64,000 nucleotides of DNA from Marinobacterium alkalitolerans (GTDB lineage Bacteria > Pseudomonadota > Gammaproteobacteria > Pseudomonadales > Balneatricaceae): positions 101,206-165,205 of the forward strand of contig NZ_JACVEW010000006.1 in assembly GCF_017776525.1 (NCBI RefSeq), written 5' to 3'. Below, in pieces: positions 28,417 to 37,990 of the stretch (within the stretch, counting starts at the first letter, position 1; each line of letters begins with the position of its first letter). Under the pieces are notes generated by a model, which was given only the letters and a program-made list of their open reading frames with translations, was not told the DNA's origin and did not search any database. The position numbers and the translations under genes were made by a program.

Positions 28417-29262
28417 TCAGGCAGCCGCCAGTGCTCGCAACTGCTGGATTTCGTCCGCCCAGATTTCCGGCTCGATGGTTTCCAGCACCAGCGGAATGCC
28501 CTCGAACCGGCTGTCCTGCATGATGTACTCAAAGGGTGCCCAGCCGATTTCGCCCTGCCCCAGGCTATGATGCCGGTCAATACGACTTTCCAGAGCGCCC
28601 TTGGAGTCGTTCAGATGCATGCCTCGCAGAAACTCGAAACCGACAATACGCTCGAACTCGGCAAAGGTGGCGTCGCAGGCTTCGTGGCTGCGCAGGTCAT
28701 AGCCTGCCGCAAAGGTATGACAGGTATCCAGGCATACGCCCACACGTGTCTGGTCGTCCACCTGCTCAATGATCTGAGCCAATTGTTCAAACCTGAACCC
28801 CAGATTGGAGCCCTGGCCGGCGGTATTTTCGATCACGGCCACCACGTTGTCTGTTTCTGCCAGCGCCTGATTGATCGACTCGGCGATGGTGCTCAGGCAG
28901 GTGGCCTCATCCACCTTGCGCAGATGGCTGCCGGGGTGAAAGTTGAGCAGTTTCAGGCCAAGCTGTTCACAGCGCTGCATTTCGTCCAGAAACGCCCTGC
29001 GCGACTTGTCCAGCGCCTCTGCCTCCGGGTGCCCCAGATTGATCAGGTAACTGTCATGGGGCAGGATCTGGTCAGCACTGAAGCCCAGCCGTTCGCAGTT
29101 GGCCTTGAACGCCTTGATGCTTTTGCTGGTCAGCGGCTTGGCGTCCCAGCGACGCTGGTTCTTGGTGAACAGGGCAAAGGCATTGGCCCCGATTCTGGCC
29201 GCATTCAACGGGGCGTTTTCCACCCCGCCCGCAGCGCTCACATGGGCACCGATAAAGTACAT
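28417..29262 (-). CDS. nfo: Endonuclease IV
   Basis: Zinc-dependent AP endonuclease of base-excision repair. The 281-residue protein opens [17 protein letters not shown] and carries the metal-binding segments [39 protein letters not shown] and the C-terminal LETIEPEIW. Start ATG 29262 is set by the GAHVS start of homologues; upstream in-frame codons lack homology. It appears to be a single gene between a small hypothetical gene and the EAL gene. Confidence 0.95.
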   Translation of the reverse strand: MYFIGAHVSAAGGVENAPLNAARIGANAFALFTKNQRRWDAKPLTSKSIKAFKANCERLGFSADQILPHDSYLINLGHPEAEALDKSRRAFLDEMQRCEQLGLKLLNFHPGSHLRKVDEATCLSTIAESINQALAETDNVVAVIENTAGQGSNLGFRFEQLAQIIEQVDDQTRVGVCLDTCHTFAAGYDLRSHEACDATFAEFERIVGFEFLRGMHLNDSKGALESRIDRHHSLGQGEIGWAPFEYIMQDSRFEGIPLVLETIEPEIWADEIQQLRALAAA

Positions 29263-29421
29263 CTGTAACCTGACTCTCTTACAATCATGAGTGACTGGAA
29301 ATTGTGCGAGCGGCTTCCGGGCAAGGCGCACAGCGCGCAGGAACCGGAGTGTATGCCGTATACATGAGGATTCCGAGCACTCTGTGCAACACAGCACGGG
29401 TGTCGCGCAGCCGATTTCCCC

Positions 29422-29601
29422 TTAAAGCTTGCAGGCACCGCCCAGACAATCATCAAAATCCATCGACGCCAGCTCTTCCTTCTCGGCATGCTGGGTCTTG
29501 ATGCGGGCCAGCAGGTCCGCTTCCACCTGATCATCACTGCTGCCGGCACGCTCAAACACGTTCAGCAGTGCGGTCAGCTCTTCCAGCGTCAGTTCATGCA
29601 T
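29422..29601 (-). CDS. Small acidic hypothetical protein with Cys-rich end
   Basis: No function is recognised. The 59-residue product starts at ATG 29601, with GAGGAG 7 bases upstream, which supports translation. It is helical and acidic (HELTLEELTALLNVFERAG), ending DDCLGGACKL with two cysteines. It lies between recJ and nfo and is separated from both by more than 100 bases. Confidence 0.6.
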   Translation of the reverse strand: MHELTLEELTALLNVFERAGSSDDQVEADLLARIKTQHAEKEELASMDFDDCLGGACKL

Positions 29602-29707
29602 GGGGTACTCCTCGGGCGCGTTGGCCACTGTGGTTTGAGGTCAAAAACAAGGCGCGTATCCTAGCCTAACCCGAAACGAAACGACACCGCTATGCGGTGG
29701 TCGAGCG

Positions 29708-31444
29708 TCAGCCTTCAGCGCCGATCCAGTCCACCATTAGTTGCAGGCTGCGCTGGCCGCGGAATTCGTTCACGTCGAGCCGATAGACCAGGCGTACCCG
29801 TTGTACCGACTCGTCCGGCCAGACCAGCGTATCCACGTTGAACGCGATTGCATCCAGCGCCAGCGTGCCGCCTTCGGGCATCACGACCAGCTTGAGGTGG
29901 CGCTGCCCCACGATTCGCTGCTGCAGCAGGTGGAAGCGGCCTTCAAACAGGGGTTCCGGGAACTGATGTCCCCAGGGGCCCGCATCGCGCAGTGCTTCTG
30001 CCAGCTCCATGCTGAACGCCGCCTCCGGCAAAATACCATCGGTCAGGATACGCTGAGTCAGATCTTCCGGCTGCAACTGCCGCCGCACTTCCGCATCGAA
30101 GGCCGTACTGAAGGCAGACAGATCTTCCGCCGCGATCGTCAGTCCCGCTGCCATGGCGTGCCCGCCAAATTTTTTCAGCAGCCCCGGATGTTTGGCTGCC
30201 ACGGCGTCGAGGCCATCCCGGATATGAAAACCGTTGATCGAACGGGCCGATCCCTTGATCTCACCTTCGTCCCCCGGCGCAAAGGCGATCACGGGACGGT
30301 GCACCCGCTCCTTGATACGTGAGGCGAGAATACCGATCACGCCCTGATGCCAGTATTCGTCATAGAGGCAGAGACCAAACGGCAGCTCACGATCATTCAG
30401 ACTGAGCTGTCCCAACAGCTCAAGTGCCTGCTGCTGCATCTCCTGCTCAATCCCTCGGCGCTCACGGTTGAGATCATCCAGTGAGCGTGCCATCTCCAGT
30501 GCCCGGTCATAATTCTCTTCCAGCAGACATTCGATGCCGATCGACATGTCTTCCAGGCGCCCGGCCGCATTCAGGCGCGGGGCGATGGCGAATCCCAGAT
30601 CGCTGGCCACGATGCGATCCCGACGACGACCGGACACTTCGATCAGTGCCAGCAGCCCCGGGTGGGCCTGACCGGCACGGATACGCTGCAGTCCCTGCCA
30701 GACCAGTGCACGATTATTGCGTTCCAGCGGCACCACGTCCGCCACCGTGCCCAGTGCGACCAGGTCCAGCAGGGTCGCCAGATTCGGCGGATGGCCATTG
30801 AACCAGCCCTGCTCATTGAGCGCCCGGCGCAGGGCAATGAGTACATAGAAAATGACGCCCACACCACAGGTCGACTTGGCCACGAAGTCACAGCCGGGCT
30901 GATTCGGATTGACGATGGCGCAGGCATCGGGCAGTTCTGCCCCGGCGAGGTGGTGATCGGTCACGATCACGTCAATGCCCAGCTCGCGGGCACGGGCGAC
31001 GCCTTCAATACTGGAAATGCCGTTATCCACCGTGATCACCAGATCCGGCTGTCCCTGCGCCGCAACCTCCACGATTTCAGGGCTCAGACCATAGCCATAC
31101 TCGAACCGGTTGGGCACCAGGTAATCGACCTGAGCGGCGCCCAGCATCCGCAGCCCCAGCAGTGCAACGGTCGTACTGGTGGCACCGTCACAGTCAAAAT
31201 CGCCCACGATCAGGATCTTTTCGCGCTGCTCAAGCGCCCGAACCAGCCTTGTAACAGCGGCATCGACCCCTTTCATGTGGGTGTCGGGCAGCAGTTCCTG
31301 CAGCCGCCGTCCAAGCTGGGTCAGGTCCTCGATGCCACGAGCCGCATAGACACGTGCCAGCACGGGTTCGAGGTCGGCAAGGCCGGGGTGTGCAGGGTCG
31401 ACCAGTAGTGGCCGCTGCTCGATAATCGGATTGGAAGCGCTCAT
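29708..31444 (-). CDS. recJ: Single-stranded-DNA-specific exonuclease RecJ
   Basis: 5' to 3' exonuclease that acts in recombination and mismatch repair. The 578-residue protein has the DHH-family motifs: GDFDCDGATS, VDNGISSIEG and VTDHHLAG, then the DHHA1 domain with GGHAMAAGL. Start ATG 31444 was chosen by homology to MSASN-type starts; a frame to 31465 adds seven residues. Confidence 0.96.
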   Translation of the reverse strand: MSASNPIIEQRPLLVDPAHPGLADLEPVLARVYAARGIEDLTQLGRRLQELLPDTHMKGVDAAVTRLVRALEQREKILIVGDFDCDGATSTTVALLGLRMLGAAQVDYLVPNRFEYGYGLSPEIVEVAAQGQPDLVITVDNGISSIEGVARARELGIDVIVTDHHLAGAELPDACAIVNPNQPGCDFVAKSTCGVGVIFYVLIALRRALNEQGWFNGHPPNLATLLDLVALGTVADVVPLERNNRALVWQGLQRIRAGQAHPGLLALIEVSGRRRDRIVASDLGFAIAPRLNAAGRLEDMSIGIECLLEENYDRALEMARSLDDLNRERRGIEQEMQQQALELLGQLSLNDRELPFGLCLYDEYWHQGVIGILASRIKERVHRPVIAFAPGDEGEIKGSARSINGFHIRDGLDAVAAKHPGLLKKFGGHAMAAGLTIAAEDLSAFSTAFDAEVRRQLQPEDLTQRILTDGILPEAAFSMELAEALRDAGPWGHQFPEPLFEGRFHLLQQRIVGQRHLKLVVMPEGGTLALDAIAFNVDTLVWPDESVQRVRLVYRLDVNEFRGQRSLQLMVDWIGAEG

Positions 31445-31496
31445 ACAACAGGTCCGGCGGGTCAACAGGGGATGTGTTCAGGGCGTTGCGCCCGGG

Positions 31497-31524
31497 GTAC
31501 GGACCGGCGAACGCCGGCCCGTAC
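31497..31524 (-). terminator. Hairpin downstream of thrC
   Basis: GTACGG-a-CCGGCG and CGCCGG-c-CCGTAC pair in two 6-bp blocks with one mismatch and an AA loop. It lies between the thrC stop and recJ. No T-run follows on the minus strand, so termination would be weak; it may mark an mRNA 3' end. Confidence 0.45.
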
Positions 31525-31546
31525 TCTGGCTCAGGGAGCCGATACC

Positions 31547-32941
31547 TCAGCCGCGATGGGCGTTGGTCGCAATGTAGCTCTGTACGCTGGACAGATCGTT
31601 GGCCAGCACTTCGTAGCGCTCTTCACGCTCGAACAGGTCTGTCATGTGGGCCGGCAGCTGGGGGGATTCCAGACCAGCCTTCACGACGGGCTCCGGGAAC
31701 TTGACCGGGTGGGCCGTGGCCAGCGTGATCATCGGCACCGACTTGTCGCGCCAGCATTCGCGCGCGGCCTTGACGCCGATGGCGGTATGCGGATCCAGCA
31801 GGTAGCCGGTTTCCGCATGCACGTCCTTGATCACCTCACAGGTGGTGTCGTCATCCACGGCATGGCTGTCGAACAGTTCGCGCACTTTCTCCCAGCGAGC
31901 CGGATCCAGCTGTACCGATTCGGTCTTGAAGCGGGCCATCAGGTCGTTGATGGCAGCGCCGTCACGTCCATATACGTCGAACAGCAGGCGCTCGAAGTTG
32001 GAGCTGACCATGATGTCCATCGACGGTGACAGGGTATGCACCAGATCGCCCTTGGACATGTCGTTGCCGCTGATAACGCGGTGCAGGATGTCGTTGCGGT
32101 TGGTGGCGACCACCAGCTGCTCGATCGGCAGACCCATCTGCTTGGCCAGGTAACCGGCGAAGATGTCGCCGAAGTTGCCGGTAGGCACGGAGAAGGAGAC
32201 CGGACGGTGCGGGCCGCCCACCGCCAGTGAGGCGGAGAAATAGTAGACGATCTGAGCCATGATGCGGGCCCAGTTGATCGAGTTGACGGCACCGAGCTTG
32301 AGGCCACTGAGGAAGCCCTGATCGGCAAAGCTGTCCTTGACCATCTGCTGGCAGTCATCAAAGTTGCCTTCCAGCGCAATGTTGAACACATTGTCTTCCA
32401 GAATGGTGGTCATCTGGCGGCGCTGTACTTCGGACACACGCTGGTACGGATGCAGAATAAAGATATCCAGATGTTCTGAGTGACGGCAGCCTTCGATGGC
32501 GGCAGAACCGGTATCACCGGAAGTGGCACCCATGATCACCAGACGCTCGCCCCGCTCGGCCAGCACATGATCCATCAGACGACCCAGCAGCTGCAGGGCA
32601 AAGTCCTTGAATGCCAGTGTGGGGCCATGGAACAGTTCCAGCACCCATTCGTTGGTGCCCAGCTCTTTCAGCGGCGCCACCGCGCTGTGGTTAAAGCCTT
32701 CGTAGGTTTCATCCACCATGCGCTTGAGGTCGGCATCGCTGATGCAGTCATCCACAAACGGCTTGATCACCTTGAACGCCAGCTCGGCATAGGACAGACC
32801 TGCCCAGGACGCGATCTCTTCCTGTGAAAAGGTCGGCAGCTCTTCCGGCACGTAGAGACCGCCGTCACTGGCCAGACCGGCCAGCAGCACGTCGGCAAAT
32901 TTCAGTTTCGGCGCCTGGCCGCGAGTAGAGATGTAGTTCAT
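31547..32941 (-). CDS. thrC: Threonine synthase
   Basis: PLP enzyme that converts phosphohomoserine to threonine. The 464-residue protein is of the long bacterial type. The PLP lysine is in GPTLAFKDFALQ and the phosphate-binding loop is GATSGDTGSAA. ATG 32941 lies 11 bases after the hom stop, so the two genes form an operon. Confidence 0.96.
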   Translation of the reverse strand: MNYISTRGQAPKLKFADVLLAGLASDGGLYVPEELPTFSQEEIASWAGLSYAELAFKVIKPFVDDCISDADLKRMVDETYEGFNHSAVAPLKELGTNEWVLELFHGPTLAFKDFALQLLGRLMDHVLAERGERLVIMGATSGDTGSAAIEGCRHSEHLDIFILHPYQRVSEVQRRQMTTILEDNVFNIALEGNFDDCQQMVKDSFADQGFLSGLKLGAVNSINWARIMAQIVYYFSASLAVGGPHRPVSFSVPTGNFGDIFAGYLAKQMGLPIEQLVVATNRNDILHRVISGNDMSKGDLVHTLSPSMDIMVSSNFERLLFDVYGRDGAAINDLMARFKTESVQLDPARWEKVRELFDSHAVDDDTTCEVIKDVHAETGYLLDPHTAIGVKAARECWRDKSVPMITLATAHPVKFPEPVVKAGLESPQLPAHMTDLFEREERYEVLANDLSSVQSYIATNAHRG

Positions 32942-32952
32942 TCCTGTTTTCC

Positions 32953-34254
32953 TCAATCAGCCAGCAGCTCGACACGGATGCGGACGATTTCGCCCAGAAT
33001 GTCCGGCAGCGCTTCGATCTCGCGGATCGCTTCGTTCATCATGCGCTCTTCCACACGCTGGGTCAGCATGATGACCGGCACCTGTGCTTCGGTGGTCTGT
33101 TTCTGGATGATCGCTTCAATGTTGATGCCTTTTTCACCCAGAATGCGCGTCACGTGAGCCAGCACGCCCGGGCGCTCAACCGCCTGCAGACGCAGGTAGT
33201 AGGCACTGGTGGTTTCCTCGACCGGCAGCACCGGCGCATCGGACAGCGCGGACGGTTGGAACGCCAGGTGCGGTACACGGTTATCACGGTCGGCCGTGAG
33301 GGTGCGCACCACATCCACGATATCGGCCACAACGGCAGACGCGGTCGCTTCGGCACCGGCACCCGGTCCGTAATACATGGTCTGACCAACGGCGTCGCCG
33401 TCAGCCAGGATTGCGTTCATGACGCCGTTCACATTGGCCAGCAGCACATCCTTGGGGATGAGGGTGGGGTGTACACGCAGCTCGATGCCCTTGTCGGTGC
33501 GACGGGTAATACCCAGGTGCTTGACGCGATAGCCCAGCTCTTCCGCATACTGGATATCATGCGGGGTAATCTTGCTGATACCCTCGGTATACGCCTTGCT
33601 GAACTGCAACGGGATACCGAACGCCAGTGACGACAGGATGGTCAGCTTGTGCGCTGCGTCGATGCCTTCCACGTCGAAGGTGGGGTCTGCTTCCGCATAG
33701 CCCAGCGCCTGAGCTTCCTGCAATACGTCGGCAAACTCACGACCCTTCTCACGCATTTCGGTCATGATGAAGTTGCCGGTACCGTTGATGATACCCGCCA
33801 GCCAGTTGATCTGGTTGGCTGCCAGGCCTTCGCGAATCGCCTTGATGATGGGAATGCCACCGGCTACGGAGGCTTCAAACGCCACCATGACGTTCTTTTC
33901 CTGCGCGGCTTCAAAGATTTCGTTGCCGTGTACGGCGATCAAGGCCTTGTTGGCGGTGACAACATGCTTGCCGTTCTCGATCGCGGTCATGACCAGATCG
34001 CGCGCGGTTTCATAACCGCCGATCAGCTCCACCACGATGTCGATTTCAGGATTTGTGGCAACCTCGAAAACATCCGCAGTTGTCTGCATGCCGCTGATAT
34101 CACAGTTCGGGTTTTCGCTGCGCATACCGATCTGTTCAATCACGATATGGCGTCCGGCACGACGGGAAATTTCTTCAGCATTACGTGTCAGGACATTGAA
34201 TGTACCGCCACCGACGGTACCCAAACCACAGATCCCTACTTTTACAGGTTTCAA
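32953..34254 (-). CDS. hom: Homoserine dehydrogenase
   Basis: Reduces aspartate semialdehyde to homoserine, the branch point to threonine and methionine. The 433-residue monofunctional protein has the Rossmann motif GICGLGTVGGG, the catalytic segment GIINGTGNFI followed by EADPTFDVEGIDAAHKL, and a C-terminal ACT domain (VERPGVLAHVTRILG), which suggests allosteric control by threonine. It leads the hom-thrC operon downstream of dsbC. Confidence 0.96.
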   Translation of the reverse strand: MKPVKVGICGLGTVGGGTFNVLTRNAEEISRRAGRHIVIEQIGMRSENPNCDISGMQTTADVFEVATNPEIDIVVELIGGYETARDLVMTAIENGKHVVTANKALIAVHGNEIFEAAQEKNVMVAFEASVAGGIPIIKAIREGLAANQINWLAGIINGTGNFIMTEMREKGREFADVLQEAQALGYAEADPTFDVEGIDAAHKLTILSSLAFGIPLQFSKAYTEGISKITPHDIQYAEELGYRVKHLGITRRTDKGIELRVHPTLIPKDVLLANVNGVMNAILADGDAVGQTMYYGPGAGAEATASAVVADIVDVVRTLTADRDNRVPHLAFQPSALSDAPVLPVEETTSAYYLRLQAVERPGVLAHVTRILGEKGINIEAIIQKQTTEAQVPVIMLTQRVEERMMNEAIREIEALPDILGEIVRIRVELLAD

Positions 34255-34327
34255 GCCACACCTCGCAGAATGTTCGGTCAGAGAGTGTCACCGCCGACAG
34301 GCGGTCAAAAAATGGTCTCCATTATAG

Positions 34328-34362
34328 CGAAAAGGCGGGTCATGCACTACGCATGCCCGCCC
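34328..34362 (-). terminator. Intrinsic terminator after dsbC
   Basis: GGCGGG-t-CATGC and GCATG-CCCGCC form an 11-bp stem with one bulged base and an ACTAC loop. On the minus strand the stem is followed by TTTT. This separates dsbC from hom. Confidence 0.7.
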
Positions 34363-34384
34363 CGGATATCGCCGGATCAGCCGA

Positions 34385-35119
34385 TCAATTCAGTCCAAGC
34401 ACCTGCTTCAGGCGCTCAGCCGGCACATAGCCGGGCAGCAGACGACCGTCTTCCAGTACCAGTGCCGGCGTACCGGTCACGCCCAGTTTCTGGCCCAGTG
34501 CAAACTGTTCCATGACCGGGGAGTCGCACTGTTCTTCATCCACGCGCCCACCGCTCTTGGCCTCGTCCATCCGTTCGCGACGCTCCTCTGCATCGCCACA
34601 CCAGATACTGGTCATGGTGGTATAGGCACGGGAGCCCATGCCACCGCGCGGGAATGCCAGATAGTTGACCTGTACCCCCATCTCGTTGAGTGCCGGCACC
34701 TCTTCATGCAGCTTGCGGCAGTAGGGGCAATCCACGTCGGTGAAGACATGCACGGTGGCCTGCACCGCGCCGTCCGGGCGGTACACCACCATATCTTCTT
34801 CCGACAGTGCCTGCATGGCCACAGCTCGGGCCTGCGCACGTTTGGCTTCAGTCAGGTTGACCAGCCCCTTGCCGGCGTCAATCTGATACAGCTGACCCGC
34901 CAGGATATACTCGCCCTTGGCATCGGCATACAGCACCTCACCACTGTTCAGCGTCACCTCATAGAGCCCCTTCATGGGAGCCGGCTCGATCGAGCTCACC
35001 TCAAAGCGACTGTCCACGCGGCTCAGTTGCTGCTTGATATTGTCTTCAGCGGTATCAGCCGCCCAGGCCGAGCTGGTCATTGCCAGCATCAAGGCCGACG
35101 TCAGGGTCAGAGATCGCAT
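34385..35119 (-). CDS. dsbC: Thiol:disulfide interchange protein DsbC
   Basis: Periplasmic disulfide isomerase. The 244-residue protein has a signal peptide ending in AWA-AD, an N-terminal dimerisation domain (about residues 22-85) and a thioredoxin domain with CPYC at 131-134 and the cis-proline in TGTPALVLEDG. Two further cysteines (IWCGD, EEQCD) match the structural disulfide of DsbC. It follows xerD, as in many gammaproteobacteria, where recJ is also close by. Confidence 0.95.
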   Translation of the reverse strand: MRSLTLTSALMLAMTSSAWAADTAEDNIKQQLSRVDSRFEVSSIEPAPMKGLYEVTLNSGEVLYADAKGEYILAGQLYQIDAGKGLVNLTEAKRAQARAVAMQALSEEDMVVYRPDGAVQATVHVFTDVDCPYCRKLHEEVPALNEMGVQVNYLAFPRGGMGSRAYTTMTSIWCGDAEERRERMDEAKSGGRVDEEQCDSPVMEQFALGQKLGVTGTPALVLEDGRLLPGYVPAERLKQVLGLN

Positions 35120-35178
35120 GCGTGCCTCTTTCGGTCGATTGAATGTGATTGTTGGAGTGCAGCGGCGCGGAATGGTTC

Positions 35179-36108
35179 CTAGCCCCGGGGATGATGCTCC
35201 CGGTGCAGGCTTTGCAGCCGCTGATCTGCCACATGGGTGTAGATCTGTGTCGTCGACAGGTCACTGTGCCCCAGCAGCATCTGCACCACCCGCAGGTCCG
35301 CACCATGATTGACCAGGTGGGTCGCAAATGCATGCCTCAGCACATGTGGCGAGAGCGGCTTGTCGATGCCCGCTTCCACGGCATAACGGCGAATACGATA
35401 CCAGAAAGCCTGCCGCGTCATCATCTGTCCGCGCTGACTCAGAAACAGTGCCTCTTCACGCTCGTGCCGCACCAGTTCCGGTCGCGATTGTTTCAAATAA
35501 GACTGCAGCCAGCGAAGGGCTTCATCACCGACCGGGACCAGTCGTTCCTTGTCACCCTTGCCCAGCACCCGAATCACGCCCAGCCGCGTATTCAGCTGTT
35601 CGAGCTGCAAGGAGACCAGTTCACTGATACGCAGCCCCGAAGCATAGAGCAACTCGAGCATGGCACGATCGCGCAGCCCCAGCACATCCCGGGCATCCGG
35701 AGTGGCCAGCAGACGCTCCACCTCAGCTTCACTCAGAGTTTTCGGCAGAGGACGCGCCAGGCGCGGGTTATCCAGATTCAGCGTGGGATCTTCATCCAGA
35801 TAGCGCTCACGCAGGAGAAAGCGATAAAAGCCGCGCAGACAGGAAAGGAGCCGGGAGGTTGAGCTGCTCTTGAGTTGCTGTTCCAGGCGCCAGTGCAGAT
35901 ACGACTGCAGCTGGGCTCGCCCGGCACTCAACAGCGTGTGTTCACGCTGATTCAGCCAAAGCGCGTATTGCCAGAGGTCACGCTGATAGGAAGCACGCGA
36001 GTTGTCACTCAGCCCCTTTTCGAGCCAGAGGCTGTTGAGCCACAGCTCAACCAATTGTTGATCGGCGGCTGAAGGAGGCTGGCGCGTCTTGCGACCATCC
36101 ACACTCAA
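35179..36108 (-). CDS. xerD: Tyrosine recombinase XerD
   Basis: Resolves chromosome dimers at dif with XerC. The 309-residue protein has the SAM-like N-terminal domain and the catalytic residues in order: Arg in ASGLRISELVSL, Lys in GKGDKERLVP, HVLRHAFATH with His and Arg, then GHSDLSTTQIYTHV with His and the nucleophile Tyr. The start ATG overlaps the stop of the upstream DUF945 gene by 4 bases. Confidence 0.94.
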   Translation of the reverse strand: MSVDGRKTRQPPSAADQQLVELWLNSLWLEKGLSDNSRASYQRDLWQYALWLNQREHTLLSAGRAQLQSYLHWRLEQQLKSSSTSRLLSCLRGFYRFLLRERYLDEDPTLNLDNPRLARPLPKTLSEAEVERLLATPDARDVLGLRDRAMLELLYASGLRISELVSLQLEQLNTRLGVIRVLGKGDKERLVPVGDEALRWLQSYLKQSRPELVRHEREEALFLSQRGQMMTRQAFWYRIRRYAVEAGIDKPLSPHVLRHAFATHLVNHGADLRVVQMLLGHSDLSTTQIYTHVADQRLQSLHREHHPRG

Positions 36109-37496
36109 CGATAAACCTCAACCTGCTGAATACGTTCATATTCCAGCGGATATTCCGCCACACCCTGGGCCATGCGCTGTGACACGCGAATACCCTTGTC
36201 ATCGACCGCTACCAGCGTACCGGCCACGTCACGTCCAAAGTAGGTGAAAATACGAACCCGGGCACCCAGGTAGTTGCCCAGTTGCGCCTTGTCTGTCTGT
36301 TTGTACCCCTTGGGTGCAGGTGCTGCAGCCGCTTCGGCCTGAGAGTCGGCTGCCGATGCGTTGGCCGGTGCGTCCGATCCCACGCTCTCGGCCGCTGTCT
36401 CGGCCTGCGAAGCCATTTCGGTTTCCGTGGCTGTCTCGGCAGTATCGGACTCATCGGTACGGGCAACAGCCGTGCCACTGCCGGCCTGTGCTACCGACGT
36501 AAACAGCGCCATCCAGTCCACGTTATCCAGCGGCAGAGGCTTGCCATTCACCAGCACATTGGGGTTCGCCTTTTCGATCAGGTATACCGGGTCCTGCGCC
36601 ATCATCATCTCACCGGCACCAAAGCCTCCAATGGGGTTCAGTGCCAGCGTCAAACGTGCGCCCTCCTGCTGCAGGTCCGCATAGGCCTGACGCCAGCTCT
36701 CGGGAATGTTGATACCATTATTGTCCAGCCAGGCGTTATACAGACGCTGGTGTTCACTGCGGTACTCACCGGGTTTACTGTCCGCTTGGCGCGCACAGTA
36801 GGCCGCCAAACGCTTGTTGTAACCCTTGTCGGTATAGTTGAGTTCGAATTTTTCGAGACGCGCGGTGCCGGTTGCCTGCATGGGGTTGCGCAGCTGATCG
36901 GGATCCGCGCTCATGCGCATCTCGAACTGCAGTTCGGCCAGCCCCTCGACATCGGCAAGGATGGAAAAGTTGAGCTTGCGTGCCTGCTGGTCACCGCTGT
37001 ACTGCATGTCGATATCAGTCACCAGTGAGCGGTAGCCCATGCTCTTCATGGTGTTGATATCCAGCTGGCGCACATCACCACACCCCAGCGCGGACGGGCT
37101 CACATGCAGGGGGTCCGCTTCGCGCTGCAGATCGAACTGCTCCTGCATCGACTTCATCAGGCCGGTATCCATGCCCTGCTCCAGCTGGCGGACCTGAATA
37201 TTCAGTGACTTGGGCGGCTCGTCACCACCGGTTATCCAGTACAGCGGATTGTCCGGGCGTACGCGAACCGATGTGGCCGTGAAGGGTTCATACTCACCGG
37301 ATGGCAGAACTTCCAACTGGTCAACGCCAATGGTGCCATCGGGGTGTGCGTAGATGGATTGATAGCGGATATCGGCAAAGGGGGCTGCCTTCTCAACCAG
37401 CTCGTCCATGCCGGATTTGACCTTGTACCAGTAAAACCCGTAAGTCCCTGCTACCAGCAGTACCAGTACAGCAAGCAGAGTTCCAAGCCTGCGCAT
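36105..37496 (-). CDS. YdgA-like DUF945 protein with Sm-like C-terminal extension
   Basis: The 463-residue product has an N-terminal membrane anchor (about residues 3-23) and a large periplasmic DUF945 (YdgA) domain, whose function is unknown. A low-complexity linker rich in Thr, Glu, Ala and Ser spans about residues 340-400. The last 60 residues (ARVRIFTYFGRDVAGTL, VDDKGIRVS) have a strand pattern like an Sm/SH3-type barrel. ATG 37496 is preferred because GAGGTG stands 5 bases upstream; an ATG at 37508 overlaps that site. The stop overlaps the xerD start. Confidence 0.78.
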   Translation of the reverse strand: MRRLGTLLAVLVLLVAGTYGFYWYKVKSGMDELVEKAAPFADIRYQSIYAHPDGTIGVDQLEVLPSGEYEPFTATSVRVRPDNPLYWITGGDEPPKSLNIQVRQLEQGMDTGLMKSMQEQFDLQREADPLHVSPSALGCGDVRQLDINTMKSMGYRSLVTDIDMQYSGDQQARKLNFSILADVEGLAELQFEMRMSADPDQLRNPMQATGTARLEKFELNYTDKGYNKRLAAYCARQADSKPGEYRSEHQRLYNAWLDNNGINIPESWRQAYADLQQEGARLTLALNPIGGFGAGEMMMAQDPVYLIEKANPNVLVNGKPLPLDNVDWMALFTSVAQAGSGTAVARTDESDTAETATETEMASQAETAAESVGSDAPANASAADSQAEAAAAPAPKGYKQTDKAQLGNYLGARVRIFTYFGRDVAGTLVAVDDKGIRVSQRMAQGVAEYPLEYERIQQVEVYR

Positions 37497-37573
37497 GCAA
37501 CACCTCATCCCGTTCAGTCGCTCAAATCATGATTCTAGGAGCACCCGATTCAAATAGCGAGGGGACAGGTCAA

Positions 37574-37601
37574 TAAAAAAGGCAGCCCTTGGGCTGCCTT
37601 T
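37574..37601 (-). terminator. Intrinsic terminator of the rpsP-rimM-trmD-rplS operon
   Basis: AAAGGCAGCCC and GGGCTGCCTTT form an 11-bp stem. On the minus strand the stem runs into a TTTTTT tract, 24 bases after the rplS stop. It is a textbook rho-independent terminator. Confidence 0.92.
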
Positions 37602-37624
37602 CCTGCTTGAGCACCGAGCGGTGC

Positions 37625-37981
37625 TTAGCCGAGTTTTTCCTTGATACGTGCAGACTTGCCGCTGCGCTCGCGCAGGTAGTACAGCTTGGCCTGACGTACG
37701 TCACCGCGACGCTTCACAGAGATCTGCTCAACAGTCGGGCTATAAGTCTGGAAAGTACGCTCAACGCCCACACCGTGGGAGATCTTGCGTACGGTGAAAG
37801 CAGAGTTCAGGCCGCGGTTACGCTTGCCCAGAACAACGCCTTCAAACGCCTGCAGACGGCTGCGGTTGCCCTCTACAACACGTACCTGTACGACAACGGT
37901 ATCGCCCGGTGCAAAGGCCGGGACTTCTTTGCTCATCTGTTCAGCTTCAATCTGCTGAATAATAGCGCTCTTGTTGCTCAT
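37625..37981 (-). CDS. rplS: 50S ribosomal protein L19 (bL19)
   Basis: Large-subunit protein at the interface with the 30S subunit. The 118-residue product shows the family segments [24 protein letters not shown] and the end [19 protein letters not shown]. It is the last gene of the rpsP operon, 9 bases after the trmD stop. Confidence 0.98.
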   Translation of the reverse strand: MSNKSAIIQQIEAEQMSKEVPAFAPGDTVVVQVRVVEGNRSRLQAFEGVVLGKRNRGLNSAFTVRKISHGVGVERTFQTYSPTVEQISVKRRGDVRQAKLYYLRERSGKSARIKEKLG

Positions 37982-37990
37982 TGCTTGCTC

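Noticed and set aside
34255..34384. Leader peptide or riboswitch before hom-thrC
   Set aside because: The space holds the dsbC terminator, and no Thr/Ile-rich leader frame or antiterminator pairing was seen.
36340..36480. Tandem-repeat array in the DUF945 gene
   Set aside because: The Thr/Glu/Ala/Ser stretch is low complexity with no fixed unit; it is best read as a disordered linker.
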